A stretch of 64,000 nt of DNA from UBA1431 sp002329665 (lineage in GTDB: Bacteria; Bacillota; Clostridia; Christensenellales; UBA1431): contig JAXGXY010000003.1 in assembly GCA_040772545.1 (NCBI GenBank), positions 1 to 64,000 of the forward strand, read 5' to 3'. The notes below the pieces were generated by a model. It was not told the origin of the DNA. It ran no database searches and was given only the letters and a program-made list of their open reading frames with translations. Within the stretch, counting starts at the first letter, position 1, and each line of letters begins with the position of its first letter. Below are positions 52,609-61,417 of the stretch, piece after piece. The translations under genes were made by a program, and so were the position numbers.

Positions 52609-53930
52609 GCCGGACGCGCGGGCCTAATAAGGGCGAAGAACCCGATAAAGACGCCGAACAGGCCGAACAGGCGGAAAAAACGGACGACGAGGCGCAGGAG
52701 GACAAAACCCCTCCGCCTTCCTGGCCCCTCTCCTTCATCTGGCGCGACGAAGACGGATCGGAAGCCGATTCCGGCGAAGCCACGGCCACGGAGTCGGACG
52801 AGGAGCTTGCCTTCGCCGTGAAGGGCGCGCCGGATTTTTCAGTGCCCTGGAACCAGATCGAGGCCGTCGATGAGGGCGACCACAGGCTCACCCTGCGCCT
52901 GCACGACGGCACGGCGCTCAACCTGCACAAGGCGGGCCGTGGCCACGACCACCTGACGTCGGTCGTGATGGCGCATTTCGGCAAAAAGGTGCTGAAGGAA
53001 GCGCTCGCAGAGGAAACCCTCATCGAGGAGTTCGCCGGCCACGCGACCCCGTTTGGCGGCGACTGCCGCGACTGCCGGGTCCTTGTGTACGAAAACGCCC
53101 TGTGCCTGACGTTTGCCGACGGGGACGTGGCGCGCCTCCCCTTCGTTTTCGCGGGGATCGCAAGGGACGGCTGGAACTTCGACTTCTCCCTGCCCGACGG
53201 GAGCGGCTGGACACTGGGAAAACTCGGCCGCTCGACCGACAGCTTCGCCGCGGCCGTCGATCAGGCGCTTTCCAAAATGCATACGCGCGCATCCGAGTTC
53301 GTGCGCACGCTGGCGCCCGCCCTTTCACCGCTGAAGGTGCGCAGGTTGTCGGAGTGCTTCCTCGACGGACGCGCCGCGCCGAAAAAAGACGTCCTGGCCG
53401 CGGGCAATGCTATCTCGGACGGCCTTATGCGCGAAATCGAACGGGTCGGCCTCGGGCCTTCGTGGACGGCGCTCGCCGCCCTGGACACGGCGGACCGCAC
53501 GCGCATCGGGATCAAGCGCGGCCTCGTATCGGGCGGCAAGGCGTACGTGTTCTTCATGGTCCCGGCGGAAGCGGGCTCTGGGCGGCGGATCGTGCTCGAG
53601 GCCTCTTCCGACGCGTCCGGCTCGCGGGCGACCTATGTTTTCGACGCCGGCGCCCTGTCGGACCAGGGCGCGGAAGCTGCGATGGACGTGCTCAACTACG
53701 GCCTGTACACGGTCAACTTCCGGCGCGAGCCCGTCTACCTTTCGAACGCGCAGCTGCAAAAACCCGCGTATCTGCGCTACCGCCGCGCGCTCGAGCGCAT
53801 ACCCGCGCTGTCGGTGCTCCGCCGGGCTTTCGTGGGGCGCGTGATGCACAACGAGGACTGGAACGCGCGGCTGCTCACGCTGCTGGGAACGGACGCGGGC
53901 GGCGGGGATGAAGAGGGCACGGATCAATAG
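52605..53930 (+). CDS. Uncharacterised protein with PH-like repeats
   Basis: 441 residues starting at a GTG overlapping the upstream stop (GTGA). Acidic low-complexity N-terminus (about 1-75), then two similar beta-rich segments: VPWNQIEAVDEGDHRLTLRL (about 80-150) and RLPFVFAGIARDGWNFDFSL (about 165-225), reminiscent of bacterial PH-like domains, and a longer alpha/beta C-terminal part. No catalytic motif seen. The earlier part of the open frame lies inside the preceding gene and is not used. Probably acts with the two zinc-ribbon proteins. Confidence 0.7.
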   Translation: MSRTRGPNKGEEPDKDAEQAEQAEKTDDEAQEDKTPPPSWPLSFIWRDEDGSEADSGEATATESDEELAFAVKGAPDFSVPWNQIEAVDEGDHRLTLRLHDGTALNLHKAGRGHDHLTSVVMAHFGKKVLKEALAEETLIEEFAGHATPFGGDCRDCRVLVYENALCLTFADGDVARLPFVFAGIARDGWNFDFSLPDGSGWTLGKLGRSTDSFAAAVDQALSKMHTRASEFVRTLAPALSPLKVRRLSECFLDGRAAPKKDVLAAGNAISDGLMREIERVGLGPSWTALAALDTADRTRIGIKRGLVSGGKAYVFFMVPAEAGSGRRIVLEASSDASGSRATYVFDAGALSDQGAEAAMDVLNYGLYTVNFRREPVYLSNAQLQKPAYLRYRRALERIPALSVLRRAFVGRVMHNEDWNARLLTLLGTDAGGGDEEGTDQ

Positions 53931-54056
53931 TCAGAGGATTGCGCAAGCGACCCTTGCCTCATTCGGAATCCGCCACAGGCAGAGTAAGCCCGACGCAATC
54001 ATCGCTGTCCGCCCATGTTGCATAACGCAAAAACCGCGGCCTCGATCGCGGCGGAA

Positions 54057-54098
54057 TAAAAAGGGATGCCGCAAACCCGAGTTTGTGCGGCATCCCTT
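54057..54098 (-). terminator. Terminator of the GlcG-like gene
   Basis: 13-bp perfect stem AAGGGATGCCGCA / TGCGGCATCCCTT with a 12-nt loop; on the minus strand the stem is followed by a T-run. Also stops the convergent zinc-ribbon operon. Confidence 0.9.
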
Positions 54099-54129
54099 AT
54101 GTTGCTTTGGTTCTATGTGACAGGGGAGC

Positions 54130-55056
54130 TCATCCGCCTGTTTCGGCCTTATACACATCCAGCGCGGCCTGTGCGACCAGCATATCCTCTTGGACGGAGC
54201 CGCCGCTCACGCCTATGCCGCCGATCACCTTCCCGTTATAATTCAGGGGGTACCCGCCGCCGAATATGATCATCCTGTCCACCTGCTGGATGCCGTAGAG
54301 CGATGTGCCGGGCTGCGACACCGTCGCGATCACATCGGTGGGCAACTTGACGGTTGCCGCCGAGTAGGCCTTGTTTTTCGAGATCTCGTTGCTCACAAGC
54401 AGGGCTTCATCCATCCTGTGCGTGAGGATCAGCCTGGCGCCTTTATCCACCACGGAAAAGAACATGGGCACGCCGATTTCCGCCGCTCTTTGCTCGACGG
54501 CAACGGACATCTTCCGCGCCATATTCAGGTTGATGCCGTAATCGCCGGCCGCCGATCCGGAAACGTCCTTCTCCGAAGCGGTTTCGGTAACGACGGCATC
54601 GCCCGACAGCCCTTCGACGATCTCCCTGAACCTTCGCAGGCCGGCTTCGGCCACCGCCATGTCCTCATCGACCGAGCCGCCGCTCACGCCTATGCCCCCG
54701 ATGACCCGGCCGTTGAGCTTGATCGGGAAGCCGCCTCCGAAAATGACGATATTGCTCGAATTCTGTATGCCGTACAGCGACGTGCCGGGCTGGGCGACGG
54801 TTGCGACAACGTCGGTGGGCAGTTTAATGGCGGCGGCTGTGTACGCTTTGTTGATGGAGATCTCCTCGCTGACCAGAATCGCATCCTCCATCCTGTTGAC
54901 GGATACCAGGTTTGCGCTGGCGTCCACGATGGAGATATACATGGGCACCCCGATTTCCTTCGCTTTCGCTTCGGCTGCGACCGTCATTTTCTTCGCCAAC
55001 GCCAGATTGAGAACGGCCCTGGGTGTTTTGATACCGGTATTGTTCGCTTCCACCAT
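54130..55056 (-). CDS. Double-domain GlcG/HbpS (DUF336) protein
   Basis: 308 residues composed of two similar GlcG domains (about 10-145 and 165-305). Each has EIGVPM-[YF]-x-S, EIS-x-NKAY, KLPTDV, QPGTSLYGIQ and IGGIGVSGGSV. Family members bind haem or cobalamin-type ligands or are linked to glycolate and diol metabolism; no such context here. Start ATG is 7 bases after GGGGGAG; an upstream extension of 39 codons lacks a ribosome site. Confidence 0.88.
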   Translation of the reverse strand: MVEANNTGIKTPRAVLNLALAKKMTVAAEAKAKEIGVPMYISIVDASANLVSVNRMEDAILVSEEISINKAYTAAAIKLPTDVVATVAQPGTSLYGIQNSSNIVIFGGGFPIKLNGRVIGGIGVSGGSVDEDMAVAEAGLRRFREIVEGLSGDAVVTETASEKDVSGSAAGDYGINLNMARKMSVAVEQRAAEIGVPMFFSVVDKGARLILTHRMDEALLVSNEISKNKAYSAATVKLPTDVIATVSQPGTSLYGIQQVDRMIIFGGGYPLNYNGKVIGGIGVSGGSVQEDMLVAQAALDVYKAETGG

Positions 55057-55203
55057 GATAACGCTCCCCCATTCGGCAGTTTTTCCCATTATAATCCGGC
55101 GGCACGAACAAATACTTGTACACTGCTGGTAAAAAATAGCCCTGCCGGATAACACAAAACGGTCGCCGCACACGGCTTTTTCGCATTATTCGACGATGCC
55201 GGA

Positions 55204-55947
55204 TCATAGAGGAAGAACGAAGGAGCCTGTTATATAGGCCGCGGATAATAATACCGACGTCAGCTGCACAATATAGTCCCTCGCCTTAAGTTTCAGTACG
55301 AGGTAACTCACGCGCGAAGGATAGGCGCCGAACGCGCGCGCCTCCATCGCCATCGAAAGCGTCTGCGCCCGTTTGAGCACGCTCATCACGACGGGCGTGA
55401 GCAGGTAGACGTACACCCTGAGCTTCTTGCCGAACGGTATCTTTTTCAGGTCGATCCCGCGCAGCTGCAGCGCCGTGAGCGAGTCTTTCAGCTCCCCGGC
55501 GAATATGGGCAGGAAGCGAAGCGCCACCGACACCATGAACGCGAGCAGATAGGGCACTTTCCACTGCACGAGCCCCTGCACGGTCTCCCTGTAGTTGACC
55601 GTGGTCATGATGGATGCCGAAGTGAGTATGACCAGCATGCGCACGAACGTTTTCACGCCCATCAGCAGGCCTTTTTCGGTGACGAGGTTGATCGAGAACA
55701 CTCTGATGAGCACATTCGTGTCCAAAGTGAATATGCTCTGGACCAGCGATATGACCAATAGCAGGTAAACGATCCGCCGGAACCTCTTGACGAGGCGAAC
55801 GAAGTCGACCTTGAACGCGAGTGCGATTGCGAAGGAGGCCGCGCCGATGCCCAGCACGAAATAGATGTTCTGCGCGACCAGCACCGCCGTGGAGAGGCAG
55901 AGCACGATGACCAGCAGGCTCCTGGGGTCGAGTTTAGTCTTTTTCAT
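55204..55947 (-). CDS. ecfT: ECF transporter T component
   Basis: 247 residues, about five TM segments, with the two coupling-helix signatures ALQLRGID and MEARAFGAYPSRVSY that contact the ATPases. Last gene of the eleven-gene operon; start overlaps the preceding ATPase gene by 14 bases. Completes a dedicated ECF importer together with two ATPases and the S component. Confidence 0.93.
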   Translation of the reverse strand: MKKTKLDPRSLLVIVLCLSTAVLVAQNIYFVLGIGAASFAIALAFKVDFVRLVKRFRRIVYLLLVISLVQSIFTLDTNVLIRVFSINLVTEKGLLMGVKTFVRMLVILTSASIMTTVNYRETVQGLVQWKVPYLLAFMVSVALRFLPIFAGELKDSLTALQLRGIDLKKIPFGKKLRVYVYLLTPVVMSVLKRAQTLSMAMEARAFGAYPSRVSYLVLKLKARDYIVQLTSVLLSAAYITGSFVLPL

Positions 55948-56623
55948 CCCGTACGACCCTGCCTCCCTCCATCGTGACCACCCTGTGGGCGTACCGCTGA
56001 ACGAACCCGTCGTCGTGCGTGATGACGGCGATGCCGATGCCCTGCTCGCACAGACGGGCGAGCATCCCGTAAAGGGCCGCTTTCCGCTCCGAATCCAGCG
56101 CGGTGGACGGCTCGTCCAGGAGCAAAAACCCCGGCCCGTTGACGAGGATCGCCGCGATGACCAGGCGCTGTTTCTCCCCGCGGCTGAGCTTTAAGGGGGC
56201 CGCCTTTTTCAGGTGGTCGAGGTGGAGCGCCCGGAGCAGGCCGTCGGCTTTTTCCCTCGCGGCGTCGGGGGGCACGCCCAGCAGTTCCTGCGCGAACGTG
56301 ACCTCCTCCTCCACCGTCTGCGCGAAGAGCTGGCGTTCGGGGTTCTGGAACAGGTAGCCGATCTTCGAGCCGAACTCGTGCAGCCCCATCTGTTTGGTGG
56401 CTTCGCCGAGCAGCCTGATCTCCCCCGACTGCGGTTTGAGTATGCCGGCCATCAGCTTGCCGAGCGTCGTCTTGCCCGACCCGTTCTGCCCGACGATGGC
56501 CGTGATCCGCGCCCTGTCGAAGGCGAGGGAAACGTCCCCGAGCCTAAAACCACCAAAGCGGTAGCTGAAACAGACGTTTTCGAGTTCGACGTAGGGGCCG
56601 CCGAAGCCGCGCGCGTCCTCCAT
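55934..56623 (-). CDS. ecfA: ECF transporter ATPase (second)
   Basis: 229 residues: Walker A GQNGSGKTTLGKLMAG, Q-loop FQNPERQLF, signature LSRGEKQRLVIA, Walker B FLLLDEPSTALD, switch His in VITHDDG. One base separates it from the other ATPase gene. Confidence 0.93.
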   Translation of the reverse strand: MEDARGFGGPYVELENVCFSYRFGGFRLGDVSLAFDRARITAIVGQNGSGKTTLGKLMAGILKPQSGEIRLLGEATKQMGLHEFGSKIGYLFQNPERQLFAQTVEEEVTFAQELLGVPPDAAREKADGLLRALHLDHLKKAAPLKLSRGEKQRLVIAAILVNGPGFLLLDEPSTALDSERKAALYGMLARLCEQGIGIAVITHDDGFVQRYAHRVVTMEGGRVVRDEKD

Positions 56624-56624
56624 G

Positions 56625-57326
56625 TCACAGCGCCCCGTCGTAGGGATGGAGCTTCCCGCCGCGCATCACGAGTATCCGGTCGGCCACATCCATGTTGTCG
56701 AAATCGTGTTCCACCATGAGGATCGTCTTTCCCTCCGCCCTGAGTTTGTTTATCATGTCCTTTATGCGTTTTTTGCCGGTCCTGTCGATCTGCGACATCG
56801 TCTCGTCGAAGATGAGGATGCGCGGCCGCATGCTCAGCACGGACGCCAGCGCGATGAGCTGCTTCTGCCCGCCGGACAGGTTTTCGGGGTTGCCCATGCG
56901 GTATTCGGCCATGCCCACCGATTCGAGCGCCTCCCCGATCCGCCGGCCGATCTCCTCGCGCGGCAGGCAGAGGTTCTCGGGGCCGAACGCCACCTCGTCC
57001 TCGATGGTGGGCGAAAAAAGCTGGTCGTCGGGTTCCTGGAACACGATCCCCAGCCGGGTGGCCACTTCGGCGGTCTTGAGCTCGCTCACGTCCTCGGAGA
57101 AGATGCGGACGGCGCCCTTGATCCTGCCCTTGACGAGTCTGGGCGCGAGTCCGGCGATGCAGTAGCACAGCGTGCTCTTGCCGCTGCCGCTGAGCCCCGC
57201 GATCGCGAGCACCTCGCCCTCCGATACGCGAAGCGAGACGCCGTTCAACACGTTTTTTTCCGCCCCCGCGTACCTGAAATACAGGTTTTCGACTTCAACG
57301 GGGCAGGTCGTCTGTTCCGCTGTCAT
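56625..57326 (-). CDS. ecfA: ECF transporter ATPase (first)
   Basis: 233 residues: Walker A GLSGSGKSTLCYCIAG, Q-loop FQEPDDQLF, signature LSGGQKQLIALA, Walker B ILIFDETMSQID (Glu present), switch His in MVEHDFD. Start lies within the 3' end of the S-component gene (32-base overlap). Confidence 0.93.
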   Translation of the reverse strand: MTAEQTTCPVEVENLYFRYAGAEKNVLNGVSLRVSEGEVLAIAGLSGSGKSTLCYCIAGLAPRLVKGRIKGAVRIFSEDVSELKTAEVATRLGIVFQEPDDQLFSPTIEDEVAFGPENLCLPREEIGRRIGEALESVGMAEYRMGNPENLSGGQKQLIALASVLSMRPRILIFDETMSQIDRTGKKRIKDMINKLRAEGKTILMVEHDFDNMDVADRILVMRGGKLHPYDGAL

Positions 57327-57957
57327 CCGCCGCCGCCTTTCCCTCGGTACCGGCTTCGTCCGGCTCCTTGTCGATGTCTATGTCCTCGCCGTCTTCCTCC
57401 CCGGCCGGCCGGAAGCGGTCCACCTGTTTGGCGAGGGCGAAAGCCAGCAGCCCGCCGAGCCCGCCGGACAGGGCGGCCGTGAAGAAAACGAGCAAGAGGG
57501 GCACGAGCGGCAGGTTGAAAAAGACGAAGCTGGACGCGACCGCGCCGATGCCGTTAGCGAGGATGCCGCCCGCGAAGCACTCGCCCGCCGACAGGGGTTT
57601 GGATGACGTCGCCTTAAGCCGCGTGAAAAAGAAGAGGAGTTCCACGCCGACGCCGGGAAGCATATAGGTGACGAGGCTCGCGGCCCCGTGGGTGCCGAAC
57701 AGGCCGGTCGCCATCACGATGACCGCCTGCACGGCGCAGATCAAAAGCGCGGTGAACCGCTTGCGCACAATCGCAAAGCCGAGCACGATAAAAAGCATGT
57801 AGATGCCCCCCGCGACCGTGCCGCCCGGTATTAAAAGCGGGCCGGTGACCACCTGCACGAGCGGCTGGATCACCTGTTTGACCGCGATCCCCAGCGCGGC
57901 CATCATGGCGATGACGATGATGTCGTAGAGGGTAAACCTTTCAAACAGCTTTTTCAC
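57295..57957 (-). CDS. ECF transporter S component of unknown specificity
   Basis: 220 residues with six hydrophobic segments and an acidic C-terminal tail (EEDGEDIDIDKEPDEAGTEG). The LIPGGTVAGGIYMLFIVLG and LPGVGVELLFFF stretches resemble the YkoE-like S-component group (thiamine/HMP in some members), but I cannot fix a substrate. GTG start after GGGAGG. Its operon neighbours suggest a phosphorylated or cofactor-like ligand. Confidence 0.8.
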   Translation of the reverse strand: MKKLFERFTLYDIIVIAMMAALGIAVKQVIQPLVQVVTGPLLIPGGTVAGGIYMLFIVLGFAIVRKRFTALLICAVQAVIVMATGLFGTHGAASLVTYMLPGVGVELLFFFTRLKATSSKPLSAGECFAGGILANGIGAVASSFVFFNLPLVPLLLVFFTAALSGGLGGLLAFALAKQVDRFRPAGEEDGEDIDIDKEPDEAGTEGKAAADDSGTDDLPR

Positions 57958-57988
57958 GCGGCAACCTCCCGTCGGCGTCGGATCCTGT

Positions 57989-58486
57989 TCACCGGACCTC
58001 TATCGTTTCGACGTACTTCGTCCAGTTCTGCTTGAACTCCTCGTTCCTCGCGACGATATAGAACACGTCGTTCCCCTGTTGGTCGGCGAGCACTTCGCCG
58101 TCCATCGCCCAGGTCAGGTACAGCTTCTCGGGGTCGTCGAGCTGCGCTTTGGAATACACCGCTTTAAACCCGTCCGTGGACGAGACCTGCAGCTCCGTGA
58201 TCCCGGCTGTGTCCACGCCGATCTCGCCGAGCAGGTCCGATAGAAGCACGCCCCTGTGCGTGTTCTTTTCGGCGCCCGTTTTGCTCGTGCCCTGCTCGGT
58301 AGTGAACTCGACGGCCTCCACGGCCCCGAGCGTGTCCATCGTGACCTTCACCTCGTCCCCGTCGGGCTTGGTCACGGTCAGTGCCGCCTCGCTCGTTTCC
58401 GCGCCGTCCTGCGGCGCCTGTTGGCAAGCCGCGAGGCACAGCAGCGCCGCCAGTAGGACGGCAAGGCCCATAAGCTTCCTTTTCAT
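57989..58486 (-). CDS. Lipoprotein with molybdopterin-oxidoreductase-like domain
   Basis: 165 residues: lipoprotein signal peptide with LLCLAAC lipobox, then about 130 residues with HRGVLLSDLLGEIGV, ITELQVSSTDGFKAVY, LYLTWAMDGE and NWTKYVETIEV. This order resembles the sulfite-oxidase-like fold (Oxidored_molyb), but the mature protein has no cysteine, so it cannot carry the usual molybdenum ligand. ATG 7 bases after GGAGGG, one base after the phosphatase stop. Likely a ligand-binding protein next to the ECF importer. Confidence 0.75.
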   Translation of the reverse strand: MKRKLMGLAVLLAALLCLAACQQAPQDGAETSEAALTVTKPDGDEVKVTMDTLGAVEAVEFTTEQGTSKTGAEKNTHRGVLLSDLLGEIGVDTAGITELQVSSTDGFKAVYSKAQLDDPEKLYLTWAMDGEVLADQQGNDVFYIVARNEEFKQNWTKYVETIEVR

Positions 58487-58487
58487 C

Positions 58488-59966
58488 TTATTTCCCTCCA
58501 TCGAATGAAATATAGGGTACGATCATATCGCGGGGCAGGAACGCCCCGTGGTCCATCGCCGCACCGTCTTTGTGCATGCCGTGGTCCGCCGTGACGATGA
58601 CGCGCCCGCCGAACCCATCGGCGAGCGCCCTGACGTACGCGTCGGCTTCTTTGATCATCTCGGCCTGTTTGGCGTCGTCGCCCGCGTGCCCGGCGTCGTC
58701 GATCGCGTGGAAGTGCACGACGTACAGGTCGGCCGCGTCCCTGGCCATCTCGCTTTTGATGCGGGCGAATATCTCGTCGTCGGTGTTCCCGTCCCCGTTG
58801 CGGTCGGAATTGAGCACAGGCGCCACGCCGGTCTTGACGATGAGCTTGTTCCCCTCTACGTACACCGACTTTTTGCCGAGCGCGGCCGCGGCCTCGAAGA
58901 CGTCCTGTGCCTTCAGGTCCTTCTGCCGGAACCACACGCCGTTTTTGTCCGGGCCCTCCCCCGTAAGGATGGCCGCGACCCCGGCGTTGGTCACGGGCAT
59001 GAACACCGTGCTCGCCTTCTCGGCCGCCCGCGCGCCGAGGTAGGGGATAAGGCCCTCGGCCTTCGCCTCTTTGAACTGATCGTACCCGAACCCGTCGAGG
59101 ATGACCACGAGGGCCTTCTCTCCCCGCTCCAGCGCGCCGAGGGCCTCGCGCTTCACGCCGGTGACGCTCTTTTCGGGCGGGTTTATGAGGATGCCCCGCG
59201 CGCGCTTCATCTCGGTCTTGCCGTCGGAAAACACGTAGGTGAGGCTGTTTTTCTCGATCCTGACCGTCCCCGCCGCTTCGTCGTAGGCGTACCCGCCGTC
59301 TTCCCCGGCCACGAGGACGCCGTTGACCGGGCCGGCGTCCGCGTCTGCCAACTGCGCGAGGGACACGTATTTGTAGACGTTGTACTGCGTGGCCGTGAGC
59401 GTCCTGCCGCCTTCGTCCATGCTCGACGTCCCCCCGGCCTTCACGCCGACCGAATACCCCGATTTCATGAGGTCGCCGGGCGTCAGGACATGGAGAAGCT
59501 GGGCGTCCGAGATGACGTTGAGGGAGTTGTCCGTAACAAGGGCGCCTGAGGCCACGGCGACGGAGGTGATCCGCCTCATGTTGGAGCTTACGGGATGGCG
59601 CGTGTTGACGGCCTCCCACCCGTCCGGGCCGGTGATGAGGTAGCACCCGGCAAGATCGTTTGCCGAAATCTCGGCCATCAGCGCGTCCTCGGTGATGAAA
59701 AGGACGTCGCTGTCCCCACAGAGCGGCTCCGCCTCTTCGATGACGGCGCCAAGCGGTATGCCGGCGTATTCGTTCCCCTTGTAGGAAAACCGCTCTTTTT
59801 CGTATTCCTCCCCCGTGACGCTCAGCGCCCGGGCCACGTCGCCGACCACCTCGAGGGGCCGTACGGTTTCGGCACCGTTGCCGGATAGTAGAACCACGGC
59901 CGCGGCGATCGCCGCGATGGCGATCCCGGCCGCGATCCACATTCTCGTCTTCAAGCCCGGGTTCAT
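58488..59966 (-). CDS. Membrane-anchored phosphatase (alkaline phosphatase superfamily) with binding domains
   Basis: 492 residues: N-terminal TM anchor (about 9-27), one or two domains like those of the neighbouring lipoproteins (about 30-235; YAGIPLGAVIEEA, LITGPDGWEAVNTR), then a catalytic domain with ligand set VILDGFGYDQF, nucleophile Thr in PVTNAGVAAILTG, FHAIDDAGHAGD, VTADHGMHKDG and DHGAFLP. Type I phosphodiesterase/nucleotide pyrophosphatase-like, extracytoplasmic. Start ATG overlaps the kinase-like gene's stop (ATGA). Confidence 0.85.
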   Translation of the reverse strand: MNPGLKTRMWIAAGIAIAAIAAAVVLLSGNGAETVRPLEVVGDVARALSVTGEEYEKERFSYKGNEYAGIPLGAVIEEAEPLCGDSDVLFITEDALMAEISANDLAGCYLITGPDGWEAVNTRHPVSSNMRRITSVAVASGALVTDNSLNVISDAQLLHVLTPGDLMKSGYSVGVKAGGTSSMDEGGRTLTATQYNVYKYVSLAQLADADAGPVNGVLVAGEDGGYAYDEAAGTVRIEKNSLTYVFSDGKTEMKRARGILINPPEKSVTGVKREALGALERGEKALVVILDGFGYDQFKEAKAEGLIPYLGARAAEKASTVFMPVTNAGVAAILTGEGPDKNGVWFRQKDLKAQDVFEAAAALGKKSVYVEGNKLIVKTGVAPVLNSDRNGDGNTDDEIFARIKSEMARDAADLYVVHFHAIDDAGHAGDDAKQAEMIKEADAYVRALADGFGGRVIVTADHGMHKDGAAMDHGAFLPRDMIVPYISFDGGK

Positions 59967-60643
59967 AAGCCGTTCCCTTCCTCTATCGCGGCCGCGGCCG
60001 CATCGGGCTTCAGCGGGTATTTCACCGCGCGCCTCGTGAGCATCGCCGTCAGTTCCCGTTTCATCGCGTCGAGGACCCCGCCTTTTTCGGCCCCGCCCCC
60101 GCACATGCCGGGAAGCAGGCGCCTTCCAAGGCCAAGCTTCAGGCCGGTGAACGCGGGGTCGTAGGTCAGCACGAACGCGAGGAGCCTGCCGTAGTCCGCT
60201 TCCATCGAGCCTTCGCGGGCGTCCTCGTAGTCGAACCCGTACACCGCCCCGCCGTGCAGGACGAAATTGCGCAGGTTGATGTCGTAAAAGGCCGCGCCCG
60301 TTGCTGCATGGAAGGCGCCGAGCCATTCGCATAGGAGCCCGAGGGCAATGAGCACCCCGGAGCCGTCGCCCGTAGCCTCCGCTTCGTCGAGGAGCGCGCA
60401 CAGGGTCCTGCCTTCGACGTATTCGTACAGCACCGTGTCCTCCGACCGGCCCAGCACCGCGGGCGCTCTCAGGCCGCTTTCCCGGATGCGCTCGCTGATG
60501 CGCAGCTCCTTTTCCAGCCGCGCCCTGTCAACAAACCGTTTGGCCACGCACAGGCGGGGCGGGTCGCCCCAGCGCACGAGGGTCACGTCGTTCTGCTTGC
60601 TCGCAAAACGTTTTACCGTAAACAGCTTCCCCAATCCGCTCAT
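59963..60643 (-). CDS. Small-molecule-kinase-like protein (protein-kinase fold)
   Basis: 226 residues, soluble. Kinase-fold signposts: VAKRFVDRARLEKELRI (Lys and Glu), hinge YEYVEGRTL, catalytic loop FYDINLRNFVL (Asp and Asn) and metal-binding GFDYEDA. This is the RIO/LPS-kinase/APH-like arrangement. Cytoplasmic counterpart to the outer phosphatase encoded next. Start overlaps the MobB-like stop (ATGA). Confidence 0.78.
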   Translation of the reverse strand: MSGLGKLFTVKRFASKQNDVTLVRWGDPPRLCVAKRFVDRARLEKELRISERIRESGLRAPAVLGRSEDTVLYEYVEGRTLCALLDEAEATGDGSGVLIALGLLCEWLGAFHAATGAAFYDINLRNFVLHGGAVYGFDYEDAREGSMEADYGRLLAFVLTYDPAFTGLKLGLGRRLLPGMCGGGAEKGGVLDAMKRELTAMLTRRAVKYPLKPDAAAAAIEEGNGL

Positions 60644-61398
60644 CGCCCGCGCACGTCCCCGATCCCGATGCGGATGTCGGCGTCCTGCCGGTAGCCGTCC
60701 AGTTCCCGGACCACGCCGAGCACCGCGTTTTTCAGGATGTTCTCGACGAAAGGCACCATCGGCACGTCCCTGCCGCCTATGGAGAGCTTCACCGTCCCCG
60801 AGCCGATCGGGCAGTCCTCCCTCTTCGCCTCTCCCCTGAGGATCAGAGAGCAGAGGGCTTGGCAGCTGTGGCCGCAGGCGCCGCAGCATTCGGCGTCGAA
60901 GTTGGGGAGCAGCTCGAACGCCTTCTCGCAGGCCAGGTCCACGAGGCGCTCCGGTTCCCTGAGGCAGTTGACGACCGGCAGCCCCCTGTATTCGCTAAGC
61001 TCCTTAGCGATCCTGCCCGATACGGCGAACACGGTTTCGTCCAGCCGTTCGTCGACCTCTTTCGTGTCGTGCGCGGTGACGATTTTGGGCGCGGCGATGT
61101 CGCGCACGCCCTCCAGCACGACGTAATCGTGGCCGTAGAAGGAAAGCACCTGCATGATGCCCAGCTTTTCGCTGAAAAGGACGTCGGTCTCATGAAGGCC
61201 CAGCGCCGTTACCAGCTGCGCCCCCGCTTTCCTGTGCCGGTCGGTATTCGTGCCCTCGGTGTCGATCGCGAAGCCCTCGAAGTGGATCTCCTTGACCGAC
61301 CCCACCGTATGGTTCCGCTTCCTGAGGCCGCGGATCAGGGCCTCGACGACCGAGGTCTTCCCCGATTTCGTGATGCCGACGACGGATATAACTTTCAT
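60640..61398 (-). CDS. MobB-like P-loop protein with Fe-S motif
   Basis: 252 residues: P-loop GITKSGKTSVVEALI at the N-terminus, VVLEGVRDIAAPKIV, matching MobB, a GTPase acting with MobA in nucleotide attachment to molybdopterin. From about residue 175 a cysteine motif CCGACGHSCQALC...DC resembles the 4Fe-4S motif of PF04060-type domains. Start ATG 6 bases after GGGGAG; upstream extension lacks a ribosome site. No moa/moe/mobA genes are in the window. Confidence 0.83.
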   Translation of the reverse strand: MKVISVVGITKSGKTSVVEALIRGLRKRNHTVGSVKEIHFEGFAIDTEGTNTDRHRKAGAQLVTALGLHETDVLFSEKLGIMQVLSFYGHDYVVLEGVRDIAAPKIVTAHDTKEVDERLDETVFAVSGRIAKELSEYRGLPVVNCLREPERLVDLACEKAFELLPNFDAECCGACGHSCQALCSLILRGEAKREDCPIGSGTVKLSIGGRDVPMVPFVENILKNAVLGVVRELDGYRQDADIRIGIGDVRGR

Positions 61399-61417
61399 CA
61401 AACGCTCCCCTTCACGC

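Noticed and set aside
57295..57957. Naming the S component as a thiamine or HMP transporter
   Set aside because: Similarity to the YkoE-like group is loose, and there are no thiamine genes or TPP riboswitch nearby.
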